From NCBI GenBank assembly GCA_009911355.1, contig QXXE01000006.1, positions 1 through 64,000 on the forward strand: a DNA stretch of 64,000 nt. Direction: 5' to 3'. The position numbers and the translations under genes were made by a program. Source of the stretch: Clostridiaceae bacterium (GTDB taxonomy: Bacteria > Bacillota > Clostridia > Oscillospirales > Butyricicoccaceae). The number at the start of each line of letters is the position of its first letter. Position 1 is the first letter of the stretch. Positions 9,285 to 17,079 of the stretch are shown piece by piece. The notes below the pieces were generated by a model. That model made no database searches. It was not told where the DNA came from and saw only the letters and a program-made list of their open reading frames with translations.

Positions 9285-10868
9285 GTGCAGGGTGGTTTGA
9301 AAAAGCAGCAGAGTTTTGTGCAGGGGGCGGCGGTGCTGATCGCTGCAAATATGACCGTAAAAGTGATTGGCGCAGTGTTCCGGATCCCGCTTGACGCGTT
9401 GCTGGGCAAGTCGGGGATGGGGCTGTTCAACGTCGCCTATGTGCTTTATACGACGATGCTTGTGATTTCCACAGCCGGCCTGCCGGTTGCGGTATCCAAA
9501 ATGGTTTCGGAATCGGCGTCGCTTGGGCGCACGCGGGAGGCCCGCCGTATTGCCCTTGCCGCGGGGGCGGCATTCCCTGCGGTTGGGGCATTGTTTTCTG
9601 CGGCCCTCTATTGGGGGGCGGAGCCGCTGAGCGCGTTGGTCGGCAATCCTGCGGCCGCGCCTGCGGTGCGGGCGATTGCGCCGTCGGTATTTTGCGTTGC
9701 GGTGATCTCAGTCGTGCGCGGTTATTTCCAAGGGATGAATGACATGGTGCCAACAGCGGTTTCCCAACTGATTGAAGCGCTGAGCAAGCTGCTGCTGGGC
9801 TATGGCCTGGCCCATGCGGCAAGCGTGCGAGGGCTTCCGCTGGCGCGCTGTGCGGCGGCAGCGGTCCTGGGCGTGACGATTGGCGAAGCTGTGAGCGTTT
9901 TGTACCTGCTGGTGCGTGCCTGTATGCACCGGCGGAGGCCAGTTGCCGTCCTGAATGATTATGCACGCCCCTGCACTGCGCTGCTGCGCGAACTGCTGGC
10001 GGTCGCAGTGCCCGTAACCATCGGCAGCTCGGTGATGAGCCTGACCAACCTGCTCGATGTTGCGCTTGTGATGAACCGCCTGCAGGATGCGGGCTGGACG
10101 GCAGAACAAGCAAATGCACTCTATGGCGCATATTCCAACCGTGCGATTACAATGTTTAACCTGCCGCAGACGGTCATCCTTGGGTTGTCTGTCAGCGTGC
10201 TTCCGGTGCTTTCCGGGGCGTTCGCACGGCAAAATTTTACGCAGATTTCCCGCACGGTCGGGGCAGCGATGCGGCTGACACTGTTGCTGGCCCTGCCTGC
10301 AGGGGTGGGGTATTTGGTGCTCGGCGAGCCGATCGTTGACCTGCTGTTTGGTGCGGATTCGGTTTCGGCGGGGGAGTTTTTGCGCATTTTAGGTCTTGCC
10401 GTACCGCTTTTAGCGGTGGTTTCGCTTACAAATGCGATCTTACAGGCATTTGGGAAACCGTTTTCCCCAGTCACGCATATGATAATAGGCGGCGTTGTCA
10501 AGCTGGCAGGCAACCATATCCTGATTGGGGAACTGGGGATTTATGGCGCGCCGGTATCGACCGTGCTTTGCTATGCGGTGATCGCGGCAGGCAACCTTTA
10601 CACGGTCAGGCGGTACTCCGCGTCGTTGCCGGCTGCAAGGGAGGCGTTGCTCCCTCCGCTTATGGCAGCGCTGGGGATGGGGGCCTGTGCGGCGCTCCTA
10701 TACAGTGGGTTTGCGCCGGCCCTGGGGAGCCATGCTGCGGTATTGCTGGCGATTGCGGCTGCGGTTGTGATTTATGCAGGGCTGCTCCGGCTGTTGGGTG
10801 CGGTACACCGTGAAGATGTGCTGCTGATGCCGTGCGGGGACCGGCTGTGTATCCTGCTGCGGCTGTAG
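9285..10868 (+). CDS. SpoVB/YabM-type oligosaccharide flippase
   Basis: 527-residue polytopic membrane protein of the polysaccharide transporter/MOP superfamily, with about 14 hydrophobic segments beginning FVQGAAVLIAANMTVKVIG. The position before mazG matches B. subtilis yabM, a SpoVB relative. Members flip lipid-linked saccharides, including peptidoglycan precursors during spore cortex synthesis; the substrate here is not shown. The start is uncertain: GTG 9285 or TTG 9297. AAGGAAG at 9279-9285 and AGGG at 9289-9292 favour the TTG. Confidence 0.88.
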   Translation: MQGGLKKQQSFVQGAAVLIAANMTVKVIGAVFRIPLDALLGKSGMGLFNVAYVLYTTMLVISTAGLPVAVSKMVSESASLGRTREARRIALAAGAAFPAVGALFSAALYWGAEPLSALVGNPAAAPAVRAIAPSVFCVAVISVVRGYFQGMNDMVPTAVSQLIEALSKLLLGYGLAHAASVRGLPLARCAAAAVLGVTIGEAVSVLYLLVRACMHRRRPVAVLNDYARPCTALLRELLAVAVPVTIGSSVMSLTNLLDVALVMNRLQDAGWTAEQANALYGAYSNRAITMFNLPQTVILGLSVSVLPVLSGAFARQNFTQISRTVGAAMRLTLLLALPAGVGYLVLGEPIVDLLFGADSVSAGEFLRILGLAVPLLAVVSLTNAILQAFGKPFSPVTHMIIGGVVKLAGNHILIGELGIYGAPVSTVLCYAVIAAGNLYTVRRYSASLPAAREALLPPLMAALGMGACAALLYSGFAPALGSHAAVLLAIAAAVVIYAGLLRLLGAVHREDVLLMPCGDRLCILLRL

Positions 10869-10934
10869 CGGGGCGGTTCCCTGGGCGCTGTGTGCCAGAT
10901 TTGCACGGCATATGAAACAAGGGAAGGAATACCA

Positions 10935-11711
10935 ATGGATTTTAAACAAAAAGAGCGGTATGGGTTTGACGACCTGCTTCAGATTATGAAGCTCCTGCGT
11001 GCACCGGACGGATGCATGTGGGACAGGGAACAGGACCATCATTCCATCCGCAGGAACTTTATCGAGGAAACTTATGAGGCTGTAGAAGCCATTGACAACG
11101 AAGACAGCGACCTGTTGAAAGAGGAGCTCGGCGACGTGCTTTTGCAGGTTGTTTTCCATGCTGAGATAGAGAGCGAAAAAGGTGTATTTGACATCCACGA
11201 CGTTGCGGACGGGGTCTGCAAAAAGCTGATTTTCCGTCATCCACATATTTTCGGGGATACGAAGGTTTCATCTACCGGCGAGATCCTTGATAATTGGGAT
11301 ACGCTCAAAAAGACTGAGAAGCACCAGCAGTCGGCGGCAGATACGCTTGACAGCGTTGCGCGCAGCCTTCCCGGGCTGATCCGCGCGGATAAACTGGTAT
11401 CCAAAGCCGCAAAAGCCGGGTTTGACTGGGACAGCGTCGACGGCGCACTTGGCAAGGTGCATGAGGAACTGGGCGAGCTGGAAGCTGCCATCCGTGAAGG
11501 CACGAACACCGAGGAGGAGCTTGGTGACCTTTTGTTTGCGGCAGCTGGCATTGCGCGGTTTGTCGGCTGCGATCCGGAAGCAGCGATTGCTAAGAGCAGC
11601 GAAAAATTTATTTCGCGCTTCCGCCGGGTGGAGGAGCTTGCCCAAGGCAGGCCGCTTGGCGAGCTGGCACTTGATGAGATTGTCACGCTGTGGAACACAG
11701 CGAAGCAATAA
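10935..11711 (+). CDS. mazG: Nucleoside triphosphate pyrophosphohydrolase MazG
   Basis: 258-residue all-alpha NTP pyrophosphohydrolase that cleans nucleotide pools by hydrolysing NTPs to NMP and PPi. Two MazG units are visible: the first has the metal-binding EETYEAVEAI and EELGDVLLQVVFH, the second HEELGELEAAI and EELGDLLFAAAGI. I chose ATG 10935, preceded by GGAAGG, which gives the family start MDFKQKERYGFDDL. It lies between the YabM-like flippase and hup, corresponding to yabN of B. subtilis, though that protein has an added methylase domain missing here. Confidence 0.95.
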   Translation: MDFKQKERYGFDDLLQIMKLLRAPDGCMWDREQDHHSIRRNFIEETYEAVEAIDNEDSDLLKEELGDVLLQVVFHAEIESEKGVFDIHDVADGVCKKLIFRHPHIFGDTKVSSTGEILDNWDTLKKTEKHQQSAADTLDSVARSLPGLIRADKLVSKAAKAGFDWDSVDGALGKVHEELGELEAAIREGTNTEEELGDLLFAAAGIARFVGCDPEAAIAKSSEKFISRFRRVEELAQGRPLGELALDEIVTLWNTAKQ

Positions 11712-11789
11712 ATATATGGGCTGCATCCTGCATATAGGGTGCAGAATGCCTGGAAAAGCAAAATATCACCAATTTTGGAGGAAGTTACC

Positions 11790-12077
11790 ATGAAAAAAGC
11801 AGAATTTATTGCGCTTGTTGCAGATAAGGCAGGGATTAGCAAAAAGGATGCAGACACTGCGGCAGACGCGGTTTTTGCAGCAATTGAGGAGGTCCTTGCA
11901 TCGGGGGACAAGCTGTCGCTGCCTGGTTTTGGAACATTTGAGGTGCGTGAGCGCGCAGCCCGCATGGGCCATAACATCCGTACTGGCGAGCCGACCGAGA
12001 TCGCGGCCTGCAAGGTGCCGACGTTCCGCCCGAATGCACAGCTGAAAGGGAAGGTCAACGGCAATGCGGCTGGATAA
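11790..12077 (+). CDS. hup: HU-family DNA-binding protein
   Basis: 95-residue HU protein, the small dimeric nucleoid-associated DNA-bending protein. The N terminus MKKAEFIALVADKAGISKKDA and the central GFGTFEVRERAARMGHNIRTGE segment, which forms the DNA-embracing arm with its conserved R-x-x-x-N-P-like turn, are typical. The ATG at 11790 has GGAGGAAG upstream. The gene overlaps the start of rqcP by 14 nt, so HU and RqcP are probably co-translated, an arrangement seen in many Clostridia. Confidence 0.96.
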   Translation: MKKAEFIALVADKAGISKKDADTAADAVFAAIEEVLASGDKLSLPGFGTFEVRERAARMGHNIRTGEPTEIAACKVPTFRPNAQLKGKVNGNAAG

Positions 12078-12303
12078 GTTTCTCAAGGTTTCCCGCCTGA
12101 TCAAACGGCGCACAGTTGCGAACGACGCCTGTGATGCCGCCCGTATTTCGGTCAACGGCAAGCCTGCAAAGGCTTCCTATCAGGTCAAGATCGGCGATAT
12201 CATTGAGATCGCCTTTGGGCAGCGCACTATGCGCGTTGAAGTGCTGGAAGTTGCCGACCATGTGTTGAAAAATGACGCTTCCGGGCTTTACCGTGAGGTC
12301 TGA
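12064..12303 (+). CDS. rqcP: RqcP/YabO S4-domain ribosome quality-control protein
   Basis: 79-residue stand-alone S4 RNA-binding protein starting MRLDKFLKVSRLIKRRTVAN. Homologues (B. subtilis YabO, HslR-like) bind stalled 50S subunits and help RqcH add alanine tails. The S4 core, including ISVNGKPAKASYQVKIGDIIEI, is complete. It overlaps hup by 14 nt. A terminator-like hairpin follows it before yabP, so it may be the end of the vegetative part of this block. Confidence 0.93.
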   Translation: MRLDKFLKVSRLIKRRTVANDACDAARISVNGKPAKASYQVKIGDIIEIAFGQRTMRVEVLEVADHVLKNDASGLYREV

Positions 12304-12327
12304 TCCAGGAAGCAGATATAAGTTCTA

Positions 12328-12372
12328 AAAATCTTCGCTTTCTCATAGATATGTGTCAGCGGAGATTTTTTT
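12328..12372 (+). terminator. Intrinsic terminator between rqcP and yabP
   Basis: A 12-bp stem (12328-12339 with 12358-12369, one G-U pair), an 18-nt loop and a run of seven T (12366-12372). It would end the mazG-hup-rqcP transcript just before the sporulation genes. It also makes the ATG at 12373, inside the T tract, an unlikely start for yabP. Confidence 0.65.
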
Positions 12373-12393
12373 ATGCTGAAGGAGGACGTGCAA

Positions 12394-12678
12394 ATGGCGA
12401 TAGACGAACGGACACAGGCTGAGCAGCAACACGCATTGATCCTAAAGGGGCGCGGCAAGCTGAGCGTTTCCGGCGTGGTTGACGTACAGAATTTTGACGA
12501 ATCCCTTGTGAGTATGGAAACGTCGCTGGGGCTGCTCCTTGTTCGCGGCTCTGGGCTGCACATCGAGCGGCTGAGCCTGGAAGGCGGGGAGCTGGAGCTG
12601 GAAGGCGAGATTGATTCGATGGAATACGAAGAAAGCGGGCAGCACCGCGGGGGATTGTTTACACGCATTTTCGGGTGA
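12394..12678 (+). CDS. yabP: Sporulation protein YabP
   Basis: 94-residue YabP, a mother-cell sporulation protein required for normal spore formation in B. subtilis, biochemical role unknown. The conserved core begins ILKGRGKLSVSGVVDV and continues through SLEGGELELEGEID, a beta-rich fold. I chose ATG 12394 because AAGGAGG lies 8 nt upstream, whereas the ATG at 12373 sits in a terminator T tract. It is followed by yabQ after 10 nt. Together these two genes are good evidence that the organism belongs to a spore-forming lineage. Confidence 0.92.
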   Translation: MAIDERTQAEQQHALILKGRGKLSVSGVVDVQNFDESLVSMETSLGLLLVRGSGLHIERLSLEGGELELEGEIDSMEYEESGQHRGGLFTRIFG

Positions 12679-12688
12679 GGGGCAAAGG

Positions 12689-13147
12689 ATGTATATTTCG
12701 ATTGCAGACCAGACGGCTGTATTCCTGCGGTCGATCCTGTTTGGTGCGGCGGTTGGCGCATATTATGATTTTTTACGTGTGATCCGGCGGGAAAAGCGGC
12801 TGCGCGGGCTTCCGACGGCGCTGCTGGACGGGGCCTTTTGGCTGGCGGCAATCGCAGCGTTTGCGCTGTTTGTACTGATTGTGGCGGACGGCGACTGGCG
12901 TTCTTATGTCCTGGTTGGGCTTGGCGGCGGGCTTGTGCTTTACTTCCTGACGCTCAGCCCGACCGTGCTTGCACTGCTGGGCGCTGTGCTTTCCGCGCTG
13001 CTTACGGCGGCTGGATGGCTGGTGCGGACGGTATTGCTGCCGGTGCGGCTGGCAAGGCGGGCCTGTGCCTCCCGGCAGGTACAAAAAATAATTCATAAAT
13101 TCCGGTGGAAAAACTTGAAAAAAAAGCTTCCCTTTTTGCGGAGATAG
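12689..13147 (+). CDS. yabQ: Spore cortex biosynthesis protein YabQ
   Basis: 152-residue membrane protein with about four hydrophobic segments (from residues 8-30 onward, including an AAIAAFALFVLIVA stretch and an LGGGLVLYFLTLSP stretch) and a basic C-terminal tail. The conserved N-terminal FLRSILFGAAVGAYYDFLRV is characteristic of YabQ, which is needed for cortex formation in the outer forespore membrane. ATG 12689 follows GGGGCAAAGG and fits the family start. It is directly upstream of divIC, as in B. subtilis. Confidence 0.92.
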   Translation: MYISIADQTAVFLRSILFGAAVGAYYDFLRVIRREKRLRGLPTALLDGAFWLAAIAAFALFVLIVADGDWRSYVLVGLGGGLVLYFLTLSPTVLALLGAVLSALLTAAGWLVRTVLLPVRLARRACASRQVQKIIHKFRWKNLKKKLPFLRR

Positions 13148-13210
13148 GTATAAAATAGAAACGTGCAGAAAGCAAGGGGCCTGACCTGGCAGAGAAACGA
13201 GGTGCTGCAT

Positions 13211-13492
13211 TTGAGAAGGAAACGTCGGACTTCAATCGTAGTGAAAGCGGCGCTGCTGTGCTTTGCAATGTATGCAGTGGTCACGCTGATTCAGCTTCAG
13301 CTGAGCATCAACCAGAAAAGCAAGGAGCTCAAGGAGATCGAAAATCAGATTGATGCGGTAAAGCAGGAAAACGATGAGCTGCGCGAGTCGTTGGAGCTTG
13401 GCACATCGGATGCATACATTGCTTCTATTGCACGGGACAACGGCTATGCAGTTTCCGGTGAGCGGGTGATGATCGACACCTCGAGCAAGTAA
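13211..13492 (+). CDS. divIC: FtsB/DivIC-type septum formation protein
   Basis: 93-residue bitopic protein: short basic N terminus, one membrane helix (VKAALLCFAMYAVVTLI), then a leucine-zipper coiled coil with the sequence EIENQIDAVKQENDELRE, and a short extracytoplasmic end. DivIC with FtsL and DivIB links the divisome to septal wall synthesis. The start is most likely TTG 13211, with GAGGTG 6 nt upstream; an earlier ATG at 13163 would add 16 residues with no ribosome binding site. Position after yabQ matches the conserved order. Confidence 0.88.
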   Translation: MRRKRRTSIVVKAALLCFAMYAVVTLIQLQLSINQKSKELKEIENQIDAVKQENDELRESLELGTSDAYIASIARDNGYAVSGERVMIDTSSK

Positions 13493-13561
13493 AACCGGAC
13501 AAGGTGCAGCAGGGCGTGCATTGGCGCAAATAGAAAGATAATGATGGAGAGTACAAAAAGT

Positions 13562-13981
13562 ATGGAACTGGCAGTCGGAGCAGTTTTGGAGGGGAAGGTA
13601 ACGGGCATCACGAAATTTGGTGCGTTTGTTTCCCTGCCCGAAGGGAAATCGGGGATGGTACACATTTCCGAGGTAGCGAACTCCTATGTAAATGACATTA
13701 AGGATTTCCTCAGTGACGGGCAGCAGGTCAAGGTGAAGGTCATCAGGATTGACCGGGAAGGGCGCATCAACCTTTCGATCAAAAAGGTGCTTCCGAACCA
13801 GCCTGCGCCGGTACAGCGGGAACGCAGGGCGCCGCGCCCACCAAAGGAAACCGTTCCGCGCGATCCCACTTCCATGACTTTTGAGGATAAGCTGAAGGTT
13901 TTTATGCAGGACAGCGAAAGCCGGATGGCAGATATCAAGCACAATACGGATCGGAAAAGCGGCTCCCGCCGCCGCAAATGA
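13562..13981 (+). CDS. S1-domain RNA-binding protein (YabR-like)
   Basis: 139-residue protein with one N-terminal S1 domain (GAVLEGKVTGITKFGAFVSL, then GMVHISEVANSYV) and a basic, disordered tail ending KSGSRRRK. It corresponds to YabR, the gene that follows divIC in Bacillus. S1 domains bind single-stranded RNA; the target is unknown. The family start corresponds to ATG 13562; ATGs at 13541 and 13544 are also in frame but lack a good ribosome binding site. The gene is closed by an intrinsic terminator at 14078-14103. Confidence 0.9.
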   Translation: MELAVGAVLEGKVTGITKFGAFVSLPEGKSGMVHISEVANSYVNDIKDFLSDGQQVKVKVIRIDREGRINLSIKKVLPNQPAPVQRERRAPRPPKETVPRDPTSMTFEDKLKVFMQDSESRMADIKHNTDRKSGSRRRK

Positions 13982-14077
13982 CAGATATTGCCTATCTCAT
14001 GGAGGAGGGCACGTCATTGCAGCAGCGTAATGTTTTCCGTTTGCGGGATTGCCGCGTTCGTATTATTGGGAAGAAAA

Positions 14078-14103
14078 ACCGAGGTCACCCACCTCGGTTT
14101 TTT
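14078..14103 (+). terminator. Intrinsic terminator after the S1-domain gene
   Basis: An 8-bp stem ACCGAGGT (14078-14085) with ACCTCGGT (14091-14098), followed by TTTTTT. A run of A on the other flank means it could also act on the opposite strand. Confidence 0.8.
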
Positions 14104-14135
14104 ACTGGACTGTGCGGGTATCCTAATTAGGCAGC

Positions 14136-14166
14136 AAAAAAATGCGCTTCCCCCAAAGGGAAGCGC
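14136..14166 (-). terminator. Terminator of the predicted small RNA
   Basis: Nine-pair stem GCGCTTCCC (14144-14152) with GGGAAGCGC (14158-14166). On the - strand it is followed, after a 1-nt gap, by seven U (14136-14142), a classic rho-independent terminator in that direction only. Confidence 0.8.
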
Positions 14167-14235
14167 CAAATAAAATATAAAGGATTGTGGGGATAAAGAT
14201 ATGAACGGTGCATGGCGAGGTGATTTCCTCACCAT
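14136..14235 (-). ncRNA. Predicted small RNA of about 100 nt
   Basis: A - strand unit has a consensus promoter at 14240-14268, an expected start near 14233-14235 and a terminator at 14136-14166. The transcript would begin with a hairpin GGTGA-GGAAA-TCACC (14233 to 14219), continue through a mostly unpaired pyrimidine-rich stretch containing UCUUUAUCCCCACAAUCC, and end in a 9-bp terminator stem plus a U tract. I do not recognise it as SRP RNA, 6S RNA, tmRNA or RNase P: it is too short and lacks their motifs. The only plausible frame (ATG near 14212) runs through the terminator, which argues against a peptide. Function is unknown; the C-rich stretch is a candidate pairing region. Confidence 0.65.
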
Positions 14236-14239
14236 CTGC

Positions 14240-14268
14240 ATCATACCATAAGTTGGAAGCATTGTCAA
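14240..14268 (-). promoter_or_regulatory. Consensus sigma-A promoter of the small RNA
   Basis: Read on the - strand: TTGACA (14268-14263), exactly 17 nt, then TATGAT (14245-14240). This is one of the closest matches to consensus in the window, and no protein-coding gene follows it before the terminator. Confidence 0.75.
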
Positions 14269-14296
14269 CTGCCAATTTGAAAAACGAGGAAAAAGC

Positions 14297-15469
14297 ATGG
14301 AACAAATTTTGATAAAAAACGCACATATCCTTCCAATAGACGGGAAACCGATCGAAAAAGGCTGGATTTTGATGAAAAATAAAAGAATTCTTTCAATCGG
14401 CCCCTGTGGCGGAGAGGAATTGCCGCCGTGTGAGGAATGTATTGATGCGGCGGGGGGCTGGCTGCTGCCAGGGCTGATTGATGCGCATTCCCACATCGGG
14501 CTTTATGAGGATTCGCTTGGCTTCGAGGGTGCGGACGGCAATGAAGATACCGACCCCGCGACCCCACACCTTCGCGCGCTGGATGGAATTAACCCGATGG
14601 ATCCGGCATTCCGGGAAGCGCTTGAGGCCGGGGTAACAACGGTGCTCGTCAGCCCAGGGAGTGCAAACCCGGTCGGCGGGCAGATCACCGCGATGAAGAC
14701 TTCTGGGGTGCGGGTAGATGATATGGTGATCCGTGAACCTGCCGCAATGAAATTCGCATTAGGGGAAAACCCGAAGGGTGTCTATCATGAGAAGGATGAA
14801 ACCCCTGTTACCCGCATGGCGACTGCTGCGATTATCCGCGAGCAGCTGTTCCAGGCGCAGGAGTACCGTACCAGGAAGGAAAAAGCCGCGATTGATCATG
14901 AGATAGAGGAACCCGATTTCGATATGAAAATGGAGGCGCTTTTGCCGCTTCTGCGGGGGGGAATCCCTGCACATTTCCATGCGCATCGCAATGATGATAT
15001 TTTTACGGCGCTGCGCATTTGTAACGAATTTGCACTGAAACCGGTGATTATTCATGGGACAGCGGGGCATTTGATTGCGGATTATCTGAAAGCGGAAGAA
15101 GTCCCGGTGATCAGCGGACCCTTTTTGACCGACCGGTCTAAGCCGGAGCTGCGTCACCTGACCGAGCGTGCACCGGGGCTCCTTGCGCAGAGCGGCGTGC
15201 TGACCGCCATTACGGTCGACCATCCGGAATTCCCGCTCCGCCTGCTGATGGATGCGGTGCGGATCGCCGTCCGCGGCGGGATGGAGGAAGAAGACGCACT
15301 TCGTGCAGTGACCCTCCATGCGGCAAAAATCGCGGGGATTGATGACCGCGTTGGCTCGCTTACCCCGGGAAAAGACGCTGACTGCGTGCTCTTTTCCGGC
15401 AACCCATTCGATTATAAAAGTGTTGTAAACGCAGTGGTTTGCAACGGGAAATTGGTTTACAGGAGGTAA
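14297..15469 (+). CDS. Amidohydrolase-family protein
   Basis: 390-residue metal-dependent hydrolase of the amidohydrolase superfamily. The N-terminal beta sandwich begins ILIKNAHILPIDGKPIEKGWIL; the first metal motif is DAHSHIG near residue 62. AHFHAHRNDD near 225 and IIHGTAGH near 252 provide further His ligands. The C-terminal GSLTPGKDADCVLFSGNPFD is typical of this group (imidazolonepropionase-like amidohydrolases). The substrate cannot be read from the sequence. It is followed 4 nt later by fumarase alpha, so they may form one transcript. Its start has GAGGAAAA upstream. Confidence 0.88.
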   Translation: MEQILIKNAHILPIDGKPIEKGWILMKNKRILSIGPCGGEELPPCEECIDAAGGWLLPGLIDAHSHIGLYEDSLGFEGADGNEDTDPATPHLRALDGINPMDPAFREALEAGVTTVLVSPGSANPVGGQITAMKTSGVRVDDMVIREPAAMKFALGENPKGVYHEKDETPVTRMATAAIIREQLFQAQEYRTRKEKAAIDHEIEEPDFDMKMEALLPLLRGGIPAHFHAHRNDDIFTALRICNEFALKPVIIHGTAGHLIADYLKAEEVPVISGPFLTDRSKPELRHLTERAPGLLAQSGVLTAITVDHPEFPLRLLMDAVRIAVRGGMEEEDALRAVTLHAAKIAGIDDRVGSLTPGKDADCVLFSGNPFDYKSVVNAVVCNGKLVYRR

Positions 15470-15473
15470 CAAA

Positions 15474-16316
15474 ATGAGGGAAATCCAGGTTTCTGAGGTG
15501 ACAGCGCTGGTGCGGAAGCTCTGTATTGATGCGAATTATTATTTGCCTGCCGACATCCGTCAGGCGTTTGTAGACGGCCGGGCGCGCGAGGAATCGCCTC
15601 TTGGCCGCGAAATCTTTGACCAGATGCTGGAAAACTGTGATCTGGCGCGTGCGAATGCCGTCCCGGTTTGCCAGGATACCGGCATGGCTGTAGTTTTTGC
15701 CGAGGTTGGGCAGGAGGTGCATCTTGCCGGCGGCGATTTTGAAGCGGCGGTCAATGAGGGCGTGCACCAGGGCTACCTGGACGGTTATTTACGCTGCTCG
15801 GTTGTTGGCGACCCGCTTCGCCGGGTAAATACCGAAGATAATACGCCTGCAATCTTGTATACACAGCTTGTCTCGGGTGATAAAGTGCGGATTACGGTTG
15901 CGCCAAAGGGCTTTGGCAGCGAAAATATGAGCGCGATGAAAATGTTTACGCCCGCTGCTTCCAAAGAGCAGATTGTTGATTTCATTGCAGACGCCTGCAT
16001 CCATGCGGGTTCAAATCCCTGCCCGCCGATTGTGATCGGAGTAGGTCTTGGCGGCACGTCTGACCGCGCGGCGTATCTTGCCAAACGTGCGCTTATGCGC
16101 CCGGCCGGGCAGCGGAACCCTGACCCGCTGTATGCCGGGATGGAACAAGCGGTGCTGGACAAGGTGAACGCTTCCGGCGTTGGGCCACAGGGGCTCGGCG
16201 GGACCGTAACGGCGCTTGCCTGTGCAATCAAACCCTTTGCGACCCATATTGCAGGGCTCCCGTGCGTGGTAAATATTGGCTGCCATGTCACCCGCCATGC
16301 AGAAGGTGAAATTTAA
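15474..16316 (+). CDS. Fumarate hydratase class I, alpha subunit
   Basis: 280-residue alpha (N-terminal) half of the [4Fe-4S] two-subunit fumarase/tartrate dehydratase family. The cluster-ligand motif is PVCQDTGMA near residue 63; other conserved stretches are FGSENMSAMKMFTP and VGLGGTSDRAA. A further Cys lies in SNPCPPIVIG and another in the C-terminal VNIGCHVTRHAEGEI. The partner beta subunit, usually immediately downstream, is absent: the next gene is hpf. The enzyme is therefore incomplete unless a beta subunit lies elsewhere. Tartrate dehydratase alpha is an alternative assignment. Confidence 0.88.
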   Translation: MREIQVSEVTALVRKLCIDANYYLPADIRQAFVDGRAREESPLGREIFDQMLENCDLARANAVPVCQDTGMAVVFAEVGQEVHLAGGDFEAAVNEGVHQGYLDGYLRCSVVGDPLRRVNTEDNTPAILYTQLVSGDKVRITVAPKGFGSENMSAMKMFTPAASKEQIVDFIADACIHAGSNPCPPIVIGVGLGGTSDRAAYLAKRALMRPAGQRNPDPLYAGMEQAVLDKVNASGVGPQGLGGTVTALACAIKPFATHIAGLPCVVNIGCHVTRHAEGEI

Positions 16317-16417
16317 AGAAATAGTTTATATTTCTGCGAAAAAATAAGTATTAAGAAGATAATCTCCTGTAACCGCCGAAATCCGGACTTACATAACGAG
16401 CAGAATTTTAAGGGATG

Positions 16418-16426
16418 TGCTATACT
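16418..16426 (+). promoter_or_regulatory. Extended -10 promoter for hpf
   Basis: TGC immediately followed by TATACT (16421-16426) forms an extended -10 element about 65 nt before hpf. No convincing -35 is seen. It fits independent expression of hpf from the fumarase gene. Confidence 0.45.
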
Positions 16427-16491
16427 GATTGTAGCAGATTTCACAAAGTGAGATCCAATGTATGGGAATCTTCCCGATAGGAGATGATGTT

Positions 16492-17013
16492 ATGAAGTTC
16501 ACCATCGTCGAGAGGAAAACGAAAATTTCCGAAGACCTGAGAGCCTATGCAACCAAGAAAGTGCAGAAGCTTGACCGCTATTTCCCGGATGATTCCGACG
16601 CAACGCTGACCTTCGCTGAATTGAAGGGCAAGCAAACCGTCGAGGTCACAGTCAAACGCAGCGGCATGATTTACCGTGCAGAGGAGACAACCTCCGATAT
16701 GTATGGTTCGATCGACGGCGCTGTAGCGAAGCTGGAACGCCAGATCCGCAAGCACAAAACGCGGCTGGAAAAACGGCTGCGCGATGGTGCATTTGAAAAG
16801 GCTGCTGCCCAGGCGGCGGAACCGGAAGATGATTTTGATGTGACACGGCACAAGAAATTCGTTGTGAAACCGATGTCGGTTGAAGAGGCCATGCTGCAAA
16901 TGGACCTGCTGGGGCATCAGTTCTTCTTTTTCCGCAATGCCGATAACGATAATGTACATGCGGTCGTTTACAAACGCGCAAATGGCGGTTACGGCTTGAT
17001 TGAAAGCGAATAA
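16492..17013 (+). CDS. hpf: Ribosome hibernation promoting factor (long form)
   Basis: 173-residue long-form HPF/YfiA. The N-terminal S30AE domain (MKFTIVERKTKISEDLRAYA to about residue 100) binds in the 30S channel; the C-terminal domain with RHKKFVVKPMSVEEAMLQM and LLGHQFFFFRN mediates 30S-30S contact that forms 100S dimers in stationary phase. I chose ATG 16492, which has AGGAGATG upstream and gives the family N terminus. It is monocistronic, with an extended -10 upstream and a stem-loop at 17020-17047 downstream. Confidence 0.95.
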   Translation: MKFTIVERKTKISEDLRAYATKKVQKLDRYFPDDSDATLTFAELKGKQTVEVTVKRSGMIYRAEETTSDMYGSIDGAVAKLERQIRKHKTRLEKRLRDGAFEKAAAQAAEPEDDFDVTRHKKFVVKPMSVEEAMLQMDLLGHQFFFFRNADNDNVHAVVYKRANGGYGLIESE

Positions 17014-17019
17014 ATATAA

Positions 17020-17047
17020 AAATGGGCTGCCTTCGGGGAGCCCATTT
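17020..17047 (+). terminator. Stem-loop after hpf
   Basis: AAATGGGCT (17020-17028) pairs with AGCCCATTT (17039-17047) around a GC-rich loop. The T run is short, so it is a weak terminator or processing hairpin. Confidence 0.5.
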
Positions 17048-17079
17048 CCCTGTCCGGATGGAATCAAAGGTGGTTTTTT

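Noticed and set aside
14136-14235. Small RNA as SRP (4.5S) or 6S RNA, or as a peptide gene
   Set aside because: No GGAAGCAG-type SRP loop and too short for 6S. The only ATG frame runs through the terminator, so a peptide is unlikely.
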